Part shown: in pieces, positions 35,796 to 47,302 of the stretch
Layout of the letters: each line of letters begins with the position of its first letter
Position numbering within the stretch: position 1 is the first letter of the stretch
DNA from: Theropithecus gelada
Taxonomy: Eukaryota; Chordata; Mammalia; Primates; Cercopithecidae
Direction of reading: 5' to 3'
Assembly (NCBI RefSeq): GCF_003255815.1
Contig: NC_037673.1
Location: 88,598,980-88,662,979, forward strand
Length of the DNA stretch: 64,000 nucleotides
Translations under genes and position numbers: made by a program
The notes under the pieces: model-generated
What the model was told of the DNA's origin: nothing
The model's database searches: none
What the model saw: only the letters and a program-made list of their open reading frames with translations

Positions 35796-37049
35796 TTCAG
35801 GCTTTATTCATGTGTTACCTAAACTTACAATCCTAACCACCAAAAGGCTAATGTAAGTGGTCAAGCTGGTTTAGAGGAACACTTGCATAACAAAGCAAAG
35901 ACAGAAAGAAAGGATATGGGAAAATGACTAATAGGCAAGTTAGCAGACCTCAAACAAACTGGCTCCAAGTAAGAATTATTTGAGAAAATATGTGTTTCAG
36001 AATCAATAGCAATACACTTTACAGAATTTTGGAAAGCAAAGAAGACTTTGAATTTATTGAGGACAAATCTTGGCAGGACATCATGATGAAATGCTTTCAT
36101 TTCACAGCAAAAAAAAAAAACAAAAAAAATACATATTTTTGTTGAGATTTCCTGCATTCTTTTTGGTTTTTTCCAAGGCAGTATTGCTACTGAAACTGTG
36201 CAGTGAATTTCCACAATGAGTTTCATATCCTTCACATTCAAAGTACACATCTATTAGGTAATTACATTTATCTGTATATCAGCCATTTTACTTTCCACTA
36301 CTTTTATAATCTGTATTATAATGTCCTGAAATGAACACAAAAGAAATGAACTCAAACAGTTTTTTAAATTAGGCAATAAAATATTTTTGGGTAGATCATA
36401 CTTTCATTCTTCTCTCTTAAAAAGCTATGCGTATAACAATGTATGAAGTAATATTCAATCCACTACTATTTTAGAAAAGTATAGATCAGAAATGATGAGT
36501 TTTTATTCCATAATAAAATGGCAACACATAGTTAATATAACTCCTAGAATATGAAACATTTAAATAAATTATTTGCTATTTTAAGAAACTCAAAGTAATC
36601 AAATATTAATCCTGATTTTAGAGTATATTTTATATCTTTTTTTTGAGAGAAATAATTTTAAAATTGCATAATCACCTCAATTTTTATCTTTCTGTATAGT
36701 TCAGATTAATTAGGAGTAGCGGGTAAAATTACGCCAATAATAAAAATTATTAAAATTATTTCAAAAGTATTTTAAAACTAATTGAAATTTATGACATGTA
36801 AGGAAATACTTAACTATATGAATCATGACAGCTTGAATTTCTGTTCAAAAGTAGTTAGACATATTTTGTCACAACTTACGTCTTTATAATAGTTGTTTAA
36901 TATATAAAGAGTTCAGATAAAGTGGTTTTAAAAATAGTGTCTCAATAATGAATGAACAAATATATGAAAGTAATAGAAATTAATAATAAACATGAAAAAA
37001 TGTCAGCCTTATAAGTGATCACATAAATAAAAATAACATCAATAAGATT
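35796..37049. other. AT-rich unassigned sequence
   Basis: Very AT-rich. Its 3' part probably grades into the L1ME-like element that becomes recognisable near 37050. A 129-codon minus-strand ORF (35861-36250) has no recognisable domain. Confidence 0.45.
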
Positions 37050-38050
37050 TTTATAACAATCAAATGTATAAAGACTTAAAAATTTAAAAGTTGATGAAGG
37101 TATAGTGAGACAAGTACTCAGTGATAGTAACAATAGTGTACGTTTCTGAAAAGCAATTTGACTATATCACAGTCCTTATAATTTTTCATATCTTTAGTTA
37201 ATTTTGCTTCTTAGACTACATATTAAGGAACGAATACAAAATTTAGTCATAAATGTATGTATCACAATTTTGATTACATATTGTTAATATAATCAAAATA
37301 TTATTACTCAGTTGTGTGACAATAGGTTAGTGACTATGTAAATTATGTTGTATAACATGTAATATCATGCAGCTATGAAAATCAATTGCTAAAAATATTT
37401 TGTGAAATGGAAAAATGCGTACAACATGATTTTAAACTTTAAATGCCAGATTCAAAACTGAATATACAGCTGTATTCCAATCATATTTTAAAAATATATG
37501 TATATCTGGAACATTTGCTCTTAGAACTCAGCCCCATGCTGCGAGGAAGTCCTAACAGCCTCATGGCAAGGATCCTAGAGAAAAGAATTAATTTTCTTGC
37601 CCAACAGCTCCAGGTGGGCTTAGTCATGCAGCCATCTCTGTCAAGGTGCCAGATGTGTGAGAAAAGCCAGCTAAGACCTTCCAGGTCAGCCTGTTTGCCA
37701 ACTGAATGTCACAAAGTAACCTCAGGAAATGCCGTGTGAGAAAAACAACAAATACCTATTAAGCCCTGCAAAAATCCCAGATCTACACAATTGTGAGACA
37801 TAATAAAATGGCTGTTTATATGTAACTATATGGATGTATAAAGATGTACATGTGGACATAGATAAATGAAGATAGGTAGATATGAACCTAAAAGAAATGA
37901 TTAGAAAGAAATACTCTAAAATATTAATGTGGTTATCTTTGGTTAGGATGTTTATCAACAAATTTTTAACAGCATTTTGTACTTATCAAGTTTCCAAAGA
38001 TAAACTTGTATTGCTTTTATTTCAAATATAATTTTTTTAAAAAAGAGAAA
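37050..38050 (+). mobile_element. L1ME-like LINE 3' end, interrupted
   Basis: Sense 3' end of an old L1: TGATGAAGGTATAGTGAGAC, 'TCTGAAAAGCAATTTGACTA', ATGCAGCTATGAAAATCAAT, then after an insertion 'AATGTGGTTATCTTTGGTTA' and TTAACAGCATTTTGTACTTA with an A-rich end. Interrupted at 37508-37815 by LTR-like sequence. Confidence 0.68.
37508..37815 (+). mobile_element. LTR-like fragment nested in the L1ME-like element
   Basis: 'AGCCAGCTAAGACCTTCCAG', 'GAATGTCACAAAGTAACCTC', then 'AATTGTGAGACATAATAAAA' with an AATAAA signal resembles the 3' half of an MLT-type LTR. It interrupts the old L1. Family not certain. Confidence 0.5.
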
Positions 38051-38993
38051 TGTGTTAATCATTATTGTTTTAAATAAAAAATATATCTTTAACATAATGT
38101 ATCCAGAGAAATATAGCAAAAAGGGCTTTGGATTAAATTACCTGCTTTGAGATTTAAACAGTTTAAATGACTAAGTTGTTAAAATTCTAAAAATGAAAAT
38201 GTTTTCCTTAAACATTTGCTACTCAGGCTCTTTTAATGGATCTAACCAAATTTAGAAAATAGCAATCGACTACTTTATACATGGGTGATGTTAGGCTCTG
38301 AGATCTTCAGTGATGATAATGTACTCATATACTGGAACCTACCTTTGGATTGGTGAACCAGATCATTCATCCATCAGTTTATGGACATTTTTAGTTTTGT
38401 TCATCAGCTTCATTTCAAATTCCCAGGATCTGAATTAATTGCAGGTGTCTGCTTCCAACAGGAGTGTGGTCTTTAAATTATACATGTCACTGCATCACTT
38501 ACATCATGTCACATCCTGTTATGTTTCTTCCCTCCACAAACTAGCTTAACCCAACACGACACGAGAGAAATGCATTGACATGGTACAAGATGTCAAAAAA
38601 TAAATACTACGTTTTAGCAGATAATATGGTACAGATATTTTGAGTTATCTGAATTCTTTTGAGTGACTTGGTTTACTTTATCAAGGTAAAGTAAACCTTC
38701 AACTGGTTCTGTAAAAGCTGATAGCAACATCGTTTGGGGTTGTTTCCAAGTTATTTCAACTTAAGTTTGCAGATTTTAAAATGTTAAATGATAATATGGT
38801 ACAGGAGAAACGTTGTTTATTCAGGTGGCATTTGAAAAATCTATTACAAATAAACTATGAGGAAATTGTGTAGAACGGTGACTTATCATGGAATAATGGT
38901 CATGGCTTCATGAGACAAGAGCACTAATACAGAAGGAATGTTGTTTTAATATGCTGTACAAGCAAGAGTCAGGATTTGCAATCAAACTGCTAA
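38051..38993. other. Unassigned AT-rich sequence
   Basis: No gene or nameable repeat. Contains the hairpin at 38670-38697. Confidence 0.4.
38670..38697. repeat. 11-bp perfect inverted repeat (hairpin)
   Basis: GGTTTACTTTA (38670-38680) pairs exactly with TAAAGTAAACC (38687-38697) across a 6-base loop TCAAGG. Confidence 0.9.
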
Positions 38994-39171
38994 TGCATTA
39001 GTCCATTCTCACACTGCGATAAAGAACTACCTGAAATTTGGTAATTTATGAAGAAAAGAGGTTTAATTGACTCAGTTCTGCAGGCGGTACAGGAAGCATG
39101 GCTGGGGAGGCCTCAGGAAACTTACAATCATGGGAGAAAGTGAAGGGGAAGCTGGCACATCCTCACATGGC
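38994..39171 (-). mobile_element. MaLR (MST/THE1-type) LTR, truncated
   Basis: Reverse-orientation LTR 3' end: TGCATTAGTCCATTCTCACA, then GGTAATTTATGAAGAAAAGA, GGTTTAATTGACTCAGTTCT, GGGGAGGCCTCAGGAAACTT and 'GGCACATCCTCACATGG'. It stops abruptly where Tigger-like sequence begins, so about half the LTR is missing. Confidence 0.85.
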
Positions 39172-40187
39172 CTAGGCTAGTATGTGTGTTTGTGTGTTAG
39201 ATTTTAACAAAAAAGATTAAAAATTTAAAAATAAAATTTAAAAAGCAATAATTAAAAAAACTACAGAATAAGGATATGAGGAAAATATTTTTGTACAGCC
39301 ATACAATGTGTTTGTGTTTTAAGCTAAGGGTTATTACAAAAGAGTCAAAAAGGTAAAAAAGTTTTAAAGTTTATAAGGTAAAAAGTTATAGTAAGCTAAG
39401 GTTAATTTATTATTGAAGAAAAATACTTTTTAGAAATTTAGTGTGGCCTAAATGTAAAGTGTTTATAAAGTCTACAGTCATGTACAGTAAAGTGCTAGGC
39501 CTTCACATTCACACACCACTCACTGACTCACCCAGAGCAACTTCCACTCCTGCAAGCTCCATCCACGGTACGTGTCCTTTTGGAATGTACCACTTTTTAT
39601 ATTTTACACTGTATTTTTACTGTAACTTTTCCATGTTTAGATCCACACATAATTTACATTGTGTTACAATTCCCTACAATATTCAGTACAGTAACATGAT
39701 GTACAGATTTGTAGCCTAGGAGCAATAGGCTATACTATAGTGTGTAGTAGGCTATAGCATTAAGGTCTGTGTGAAGGCACTCTGTGAGGTTCACACAGCA
39801 ACAAAATCGCCCACCAAGGTTTTTGTTTGTTTGTTTTTTGTTTTTTTGAGACAGAGTCTCGCTCTGTTGCCCAGGCTGGAGTGCAGTGGCGCAATCTCGG
39901 CTCACTGCAAGCTCCGCTTCCCGGGTTCACACCATTCTCCTGCCTCAGCCTCCGGAGTAGCTGGGACCGACCACAGGCACCCGCCACCACGCCCGGCTAA
40001 TTTTTTGTATTTTTAGTAGATACGGGGTTTCACGGTGTTAGCCAGGATGGTCTCGATCTCCTGACTTCGTGATCCACCCGCCTCGGCCTCCCAAAGTGCT
40101 GGGATTACAGGCATGAGCCACTGCGCCCGGCCAACCAACGTATTTCTTAGAACACATCACTGTTGTTAGCAATGAGTAACTGTACTC
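39172..40187 (+). mobile_element. Tigger (TcMar) DNA transposon fragment, split by an Alu
   Basis: Landmarks include 'TTTTGTACAGCCATACAATG', TTAAGCTAAGGGTTATTACA, 'AGTGCTAGGCCTTCACATTC', TAGCCTAGGAGCAATAGGCT, and, after the Alu, ACGTATTTCTTAGAACACAT near the terminal inverted repeat. This is a Tigger-family 3' region; the pogo-like transposase is not preserved here. The AluY at 39821-40132 splits it. Confidence 0.8.
39821..40132 (-). mobile_element. AluY, minus strand
   Basis: Nearly intact antisense Alu: T-rich tail, TTTGAGACAGAGTCTCGCTC, and 5' end CTGCGCCCGGCC. The Y-type GTAATCCCAGC equivalents and few CpG losses mark it as younger than the other Alus. 'GCTCCGCTTCCCGGGTTCAC' carries a T where human AluY usually has C, which I associate with monkey AluY subfamilies. 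Flanks ACCAAGGT (39813) and ACCAACGT (40134) are a one-mismatch target duplication. Confidence 0.93.
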
Positions 40188-41839
40188 TGCTAAGGACTGG
40201 CTATACAAAAACTAACAAAACCTTGTTCTTTCTCTCTAGTGGAAGAGAGAGTTACATAAGCCAATCATTGTAATACAGTGTGATTCCTGCTTATAAAAGG
40301 GGGAAGAACAAAGTAGACCTCCCTAGAAGAGAGCGATAAAATCCAATTGGATGTAGAGAAAGTTTTGCAGCAGAGGAGGCACTTGAACTGCCTGAGTGAC
40401 CAAAACCACATGGCCCTGAACAGAGGACCAGGAGAAATGGAACACGCATAGTGCATGGGGTGGAAGGAGGGTGGAAAAAAGAGAGCAGCAAGTTGTAGAT
40501 TTGGACGTAATCTTTGGTAATGAAGAACTATGCAAGACTTTTAAGCAGAGAAGTATGAGCTGATCAAATCTGTGTTTTAGAAAAATCAATGAGGACAACA
40601 TGTAGGACTTCAAAGGAGGAACTCACAAGGAGGGAAATGAAATAAGAGCTACTCAATAATCCTTGAAAGAATTATGAAGGTCTAATATTTTTATTAAGCA
40701 AAAGTAAGAAAAGGATAAATTACAATTATTTGTACATATTATACAATGTATAATAAACATAATTATACTTGGTTCTACTTCTTTGTCACTTTTTAGATCA
40801 GATTAATCATGTATATTGTGTCTACATTGCTACAAAATGCAATGTTAAGAGAATTTAAGTTCATAAACAATAGCTAGTGACTAAAATCGTATCTCAATTA
40901 GGGTCTATGTTAGGAAAGAAAAAATTATAGCTGCTAATCTTGAGCTAATTTTTTTCAGGTTCTCTTGATGTTTATTCACAAGATAAGTGATTTGTTGAAA
41001 TGGTACAGTTTTATTCCTTTGTTGAAGGTGGCAGAGAATAAACATGTTATGGTGCTTGTCTCAGGCTGGGTTCCCAGAGAGCAGAGCCTGAAGAAGAATC
41101 CTCACAGCAGGAGTGAGGAAGAAGCAGGTAGACAGGGAAGGAGAGGGAGCCGGTACAGGATGCCACGATGTGTTTGAAGCTGGGCACTGCTAAGTGTAAC
41201 TAAGTTCTCCAGCTCCCTAGAAGCTGTATATCCAATCTCTCAGAATAAGCTGTCTGAGGAGGCAAAAGGAGGAAGAACTTTTCCATCAGCTCCTCCTTTC
41301 TGTGGGTTAAAATGTCACCCTACTAACTCCCTACACATTTCTGAGTTGCATATGCAGAGACCCCAAGCACCAAGCTCACCACGTGGTGCTCCACTCTTGA
41401 CAATCAACACCTGTGTAGTAGGTGAGTGACCCAGAGGGGCACCAAGTAGGTGCTGTCAGATTGCACCTGCATGAAGTCATTCAGAGCCCACTCAATTGTA
41501 GCTGCAGCAGCGGGGGTAGGACAAGGGAGGTGACACCAGTGGTATCTAAAGTGGTGCCACCAGTCGTCTGATCCAGAGCATGAATTCCAAAACAGACAAA
41601 ACTTATTACACAATCAGAATGATTTATGAAAATTAAATAACCTTCATTAATTACTTTCTACAATCAATTTTTGCCAAGAATTTGTCTTTGATAAAATATA
41701 AACACAGTAATGTAAAATTATGTAAATTTACACATTGCTTACTCACTCAATAAATAATCTGGTTTTTGTCTTAACCATGCTGTATGCCAGAATTTCAATA
41801 CATTTAATAATGTAATTCACTGATCCTAGCACCCCTTCA
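40188..41839. other. Unassigned sequence
   Basis: No supported gene. 41060-41600 is less AT-rich and has LTR-like wording (GGTTCCCAGAGAGCAGAGCC), but I cannot place it in a family. Confidence 0.4.
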
Positions 41840-43775
41840 TGTCTCTCACTTCTTTCGTGTCCTCTTTCCTTCCCACCTTGGATTCTATGGTTCAGTCTTA
41901 TAATTATTCACTTGCCTATATCAACTTCTTCACTCTTCTCTCTGGGGTCTTATGGGACAGAAGAAATCAGAAAAGAACTTCAACAACTCTTACAGCCACA
42001 TCCTCATACCTTCCTGTGGTTTCACTCCTGTGACTGTTCTTACGAGGGTCCAGCTTCTCCACCTCTTCCCATTTTCCCTGGTTCTATCTCATCTTGTTTA
42101 CTGAGACATTGCTTGAGAATTTGACTTCTCTTTCTCATCTATAATCAATTTTCTCTACTCGATTAGTATACAGTATGCAGACATACTAGAATGTTCTGAT
42201 CTTTATTTAAAGCCTCTCTTGACCACACCTCATCTAGTAGCCCACAGCCGACTAGCTAACAAATCCTTTCTTTGCTCCCCTTGACAGAATCTCTCCTTAT
42301 CTTTTTCTCTCTCATTCTCCCTTGAACCTCCTCCCATATGGCCTTCATTCCCTCCTCTCCATCAAGCGTTCACTTGTCAAGGTTGGTAATGCCTACCACA
42401 CTGACGAGTGCAATGGCCAATTAGCAGACCTCATCCACTTCAATGTCAACAACATAAGACACAGATCATCTCTTCCTCCTTTTAAGCTTTTTTATTGTTT
42501 TCACTTGGCTTCTGGGGCTACATTCCCTGTAAGTTTCCTTCCACTTCCCTATCTGTTCTTTCTCATTCTCTCTGTTTATTCTTCATCTTCTCAACTTCTA
42601 AACTTTGGAGAGCCTCAGACCTCAGTTTTGTGACTTCTGTTTTCTAAGTGCACTCAGGTTTTAGATAACCTCATTCAGTTCCTGTGGCTGTAAATAGCAT
42701 CTATTCCCTGAAGCAATGTCTCCCAGATGTAATGTCTCCAGTCTTCATCTCTCCCCTGAATTCCAGACTCAGTAACATCCAGCTGCCTGCATGAGTTTTC
42801 TAAGTGTCTAAAAAGCATTTTCAACGTAATGTGCCAAAAACAAAATTCTTGATTCCCTCTCCTTTACTCCACGACAAAAATCCAGCTCCTCCCATTGTTT
42901 TCTCTATCTCACAAAATACTTTTGCAAGACAAAAATCTCATAGTTATCTTTGTTTGTCTCCCCTCTTTACATCTCATATATGATCTATCAGCAAACTATA
43001 TGTGCTCAACTTTCAAACTATAACCAGAAATAGAACATTGCACTACTCTCGTGCTACTATCCTCATCTAAATGGTCATCATTGCCCACCTGGGTGATTGC
43101 AATAGCCTCCTAACTTAGCTCCCTGCTTTCCACATATGCCACCCACCCACCTCCAGCTCCAACCCTTCTGTCTACTCTGCGATTCTTTTAAAATACAAAT
43201 CAGATCATGGGACTATTCTGTTCAGATCCTTCCAGTGACTGGTCGTCTCACTCAGAGTAAAAACCATCATCACCTCCAAGACCTTCAATGATATCGCCAT
43301 CCATCCCGCTCTGCCATTATTCCTTGTCACTTTCTACCTCACTCATCCAGCACCAACCACACTTGTCACATTGGCTTTTCTCTAGGCATGCCAAGTACAC
43401 TCCTGCCTCAACAGTTTTCCCCTTATTCCCTTGGCCTCAGATAGACTTCCTCCAGACAGTGACATAGCTTGGTCCTTCGCTTCCTTCAAGTCTCCACTCA
43501 AATGATACTTTTTAAGAACACCTCCTCAACCTCCTCAACCAAGCTGCATTACAATTTATCCTCTTCATCCGTTTTTCTTTTTCTCCGCAGGGCTTAGAGT
43601 CACCTAATAGGTACTCATGTGCTTAATTACTTATTTCTTATCTTTCTGCCCTACAAGGATGTAAGCTCTACAAGGGCAGGGACTTTGTCTGCATTGTTCA
43701 TTTCTGTTTCCCTAATGACTGGCACATGGGAGGTACTCTGTATACATGTGTTGAATGAATTAATAACATCAACAG
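41840..43775 (+). mobile_element. Long L2 LINE remnant (~1.9 kb)
   Basis: Clear L2 sense order over its 3' part: 'AATTCCAGACTCAGTAACAT', GCAATAGCCTCCTAACTTAG, TAAAATACAAATCAGATCAT, 'CTTCCAGTGACTGGTCGTCT', 'GGATGTAAGCTCTACAAGGG' and TGTGTTGAATGAATTAAT. Upstream, 42590-42720 (AGCCTCAGACCTCAGTTTTG, 'GGCTGTAAATAGCATCTATT') matches the L2 reverse transcriptase end. The 5' limit is weaker before about 42300. Frames are broken throughout. Confidence 0.82.
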
Positions 43776-46700
43776 TTAAAAACAAAAGGGATACTCATTT
43801 ATTAAATTTATTTAAAATTAGTTTTACTAAAATTGAAAACTTTAATTGACTCTGCATAAGAGAGAATTCTAAGTGATTTGGGAAACCAAAATGGGTTTAA
43901 TTTATAAACTTGGTAACAGAAAATTAAATCCAATGTGTATTTTTCACTCTGAATCATTAAAACCCCAATTTACACTTAATAGATGTGTGATTTTTCTCCA
44001 GCTACTTTAGTTACCAGTGTAAGAGTACAAAATGGAGAAACACTTGGCATTAAATAGGATAGGAATTTCTCGAGGTGACATCGATGGTGAGAGAGAACCA
44101 GGGTGTTGATATATGCAACTGCGTGACTATAATAATAATATAAACCTAGGAATATAATGTAGGAAAAGAGAGAAGTATAGTAAAGGGAAAGGTGGTAGAA
44201 TCAGTGGATTCTAACATTAAATATTCCAATTTACAGCATGGATAAATCAGAGGGCAAGTTTCTTAAAATGAATGTATAAACTGTGTAAATTAATATTATC
44301 TCTGCTTACATTTCTATAAGCAGAAAGAAAATCATTTTATTTAGTAATATAAGTTCATGAGGAAAGATGTTTACATTAATTTCAAAATACATAAATTTAA
44401 AAAGATGGTAAAGAAAATCAGTTTTACTTGACTGAAACCTAATTGCCAACCTTCAAATGATAAAACATAGCTCATTAACATTGAATTAAACTTAAAACGA
44501 ATATCTGGAGCTTTCTTTACTGAAGATCTTTACATTTAGACAGTCTCATCATTGAAATTGTTCTGCAAGAGCCTCATTATAATGAAGTTCCAATGGAGAC
44601 TATTATTATCTTTTTATTGCAGTGTTGCATTAGATAAAACCAGATGTTAATCTTCAGTGTTCAGGTTACACTCCACGTACAAACCCAGTCTATTTCCCAG
44701 TGAGCAGATGGCAGGCAAAGTCTACCCGAGGACTAGCACAGCTAACGCCTCAATCTTCGTGAAGTTGATCACAGCGGATGATATATTCTTCCTAACGTGT
44801 AACTCTCATCATCATGACATAAAATGACTTTTATCCCCTTTTTGTCATTTTCCTTCTGAGTATAATCGAATCAAAATCTAAATCTTAATTCCGCTTCAAA
44901 GTCAAACTGGATGTCATTCTTTGCCACACCCTGGGAAGCCCCGTTACGACACTTATTTTATTTCTCAATCTCTAACCTTTTTCTCTCTTTATCAGCTCTT
45001 TTCCATCTGCCTTTAAATCAACAGGAACTTGAAAAACCATTTTAAATAAATGCTTGACCTCAGGATTTATTCCAATCGCTATTGTTTTTTCCCGTCTTCC
45101 TTTTGCCACTCTTGTGTGATCTCTACTCCCTGTTGTAATTTCCACAATCTCTTATAAAATGGTTTTCCTACCACAATATCGTTAAAAATCTCTCCATCTG
45201 AGAACACATGTTCCCGCCCTCTTAGTAACTGAAGTGGCCTTTCCTCCATCCCCCTCTCATCCTGAGTTTCTGAGCCGCACGTGACCCTGGGGTTATAGGC
45301 CTCCATACAGAAGCAGCACAGTTATCATCCTTTAGTTAAGATTGCCCCTCCTCTCTTTCCTTCAATGGCTCCTGTTCCTCCCCTCATTTTATCTGTGGAT
45401 GTTTTCTAAGCTCAGCCTCTTTTGCTAAACTCTTTTTTTCTGCTTGGAGAACATTTCTAAATGAACTCTAGCATGTCCAGTATAGGCTTCCCATTTTTAA
45501 CATTTACAGGCCTGAGGGATTTCACCTGGATTATAAACTCATATTTCCATCCATCCACAGAACACCATTTTTGCAAATTTGGCCTGTTGGAAATGAAATT
45601 CATTTTTCTCTAATCCAGGCTGTCACTAACCGACTCAATTTTAATACCAAAATTTGCTTCTTTCTGCAGATTTAGCCTTAGAGCCATGTATCAATTCTCT
45701 TCCTTTTACCCCAGGACTTAACCTCTCATCAAGTTCTTTGAATTATTTGCAGCAATAATAACAATGATAAGACTTACAGATGCAATAGCTTGAACACATT
45801 TCATTTTCTCCACTTCCACTACTCCCAACCTAATTAGGATCTGCTGTAATGAAATTACTAATACAGTTTCCTCACTTCCTTCAGTTTTCCTTCCTCACTC
45901 ATTCACTTCCAATTCATTCTTCCAAAACTGCCAAATAAGTCTTTCGATTCTTACCATGGTTTTCAGATGCTCATTAGAATTTATATAAACTATTAGGGGA
46001 CCAGATATACACATGTGTTTCAAATTTACAGTCTAAGCACCGCTAATGGCTTATTTTTCTTATGGATCACGAATGAACCATTGACTGAAAAGATAGAAAT
46101 GACCAGCTTTAAATTTTCCTAGTACCTCCATACTGGTCAGGATAAGTTTGGATTAGGCTACAGTAGCACACAATCCCAAAATCTCACTGCTATCAAGCAA
46201 AACATTGTATTTTAGAGAACTTATATTCACCACAAGCTTGACATCTTCCAAGTACTTAAACTCTTCTGATGAGATCAGTGGTGATATTAACAAATGCCAC
46301 CTTTAGATATCGGCTAATGAAATGTGTCATCATTTTGGAAATCTGAAAATTCAGTAAACAAATATTTTCCAAAAGATCAAAGTATGATGATCAAATAATC
46401 AGAATCATGCATGGGTAAAACGTTTATTCAAAGTACAAGGCAGGCCAGTGGATTTTAATGATGCAGAGTACAAAAAGTTCATTAATATCATTTTGGACTC
46501 TTCATTGCAACTGCACTTCAAGAAACTATCACTTGTCAAGTTAAAAGGAGAACTGTGCATAATTCTCCCAAATGGATATTAAACTGTCCCTCCCTTTTTC
46601 AACTACATATCTGTGTAAGGCCAGATTTTCCTCATATACTTTAATCAAAACAGCATATCACAACAAAATGAATACAGAGGCAGACATACAAATTCAGCTA

Positions 46701-47033
46701 TCTTCTGTTAAGCCTGGCATTAAATTAGAGATTTGAAAAAACGTAAACAGCAATGCCACCCTTCTCACTACATTTTAGAGGGAAGGGGTTGGAAAACATA
46801 GTTGTTTCTCATAAAATACATGTTATTATTTTAACATATATTGCTTTATGATTGTTTTTAAATTAACTACTAAATAGTAATAGTACTTTTCTAATTTGTC
46901 TGTTTTAATCACTAATAAAATAATTATAAACAGATATAGCTCACATAAACAAAAGCCCATCAGCATTGTCAATACTTCTTAATAATGTTACAGAATTCTG
47001 ATGCCAAAAAATTTGAGAATCATTGGTCTAAGT
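43776..47033. other. Unassigned stretch upstream of the L1 3' end
   Basis: About 3.3 kb with no supported gene. 46130-46250 resembles an ancient repeat (CAATCCCAAAATCTCACTGC) that I cannot name. A 75-codon minus ORF at 45079-45306 has no domain. Confidence 0.4.
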
Positions 47034-47050
47034 CCCATCTGGATTTTCTT
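47034..47050. repeat. L1 target-site duplication, left copy
   Basis: CCCATCTGGATTTTCTT, 17 bp, identical to 53240-53256. In L1 orientation this is the copy after the poly(A) tail. The exact inner boundary is ambiguous because the T-run continues into the tail. Confidence 0.95.
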
Positions 47051-47066
47051 TTTTTTTTTTTTTTTT

Positions 47067-47302
47067 AATTATTATTTTTTTTAAATTTATTTATTATTAT
47101 TATACTTTAAGTTGTAGGGTACATGTGCATAACGTGCAGGTTTGTTACATATGTATACTTGTGCCATGTTGGTCTACTGCACCCATCAACTCGTCATTTA
47201 CATCAGGTATAACTCCCAATGCAATCCCTCCCCCCTCCCCCCTCCCCATGATAGGCCCCGGTGTGTGATGTCCCCCTTCCTGAGTCCGAGTGATCTCATT
47301 GT
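47067..47302 (-). other. L1 3' UTR with G-rich polypurine tract
   Basis: On the minus strand, after the ORF2 stop, the 3' UTR contains a G-rich tract at about 47226-47247 (GGGG and GGGAGGGGGG-type runs, four G-runs) able to form a G-quadruplex. It ends with AATAAA-type signals near 47086-47095 and a patterned A-rich tail of AAT/AAAT units before an 18-base A-run (T-run 47049-47066 on plus). The tract is a known L1 3' UTR hallmark. Confidence 0.9.

Noticed and set aside
35495..35856. Two overlapping 105-113 codon Lys/Glu/Arg-rich ORFs
   Set aside because: They are translations of the AAAG microsatellite; a repeat of purines has no stop codons in these frames.
35861..36250. 129-codon minus-strand ORF with Phe/Cys-rich stretches
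   Set aside because: Crosses an A-rich tract; no domain recognised.
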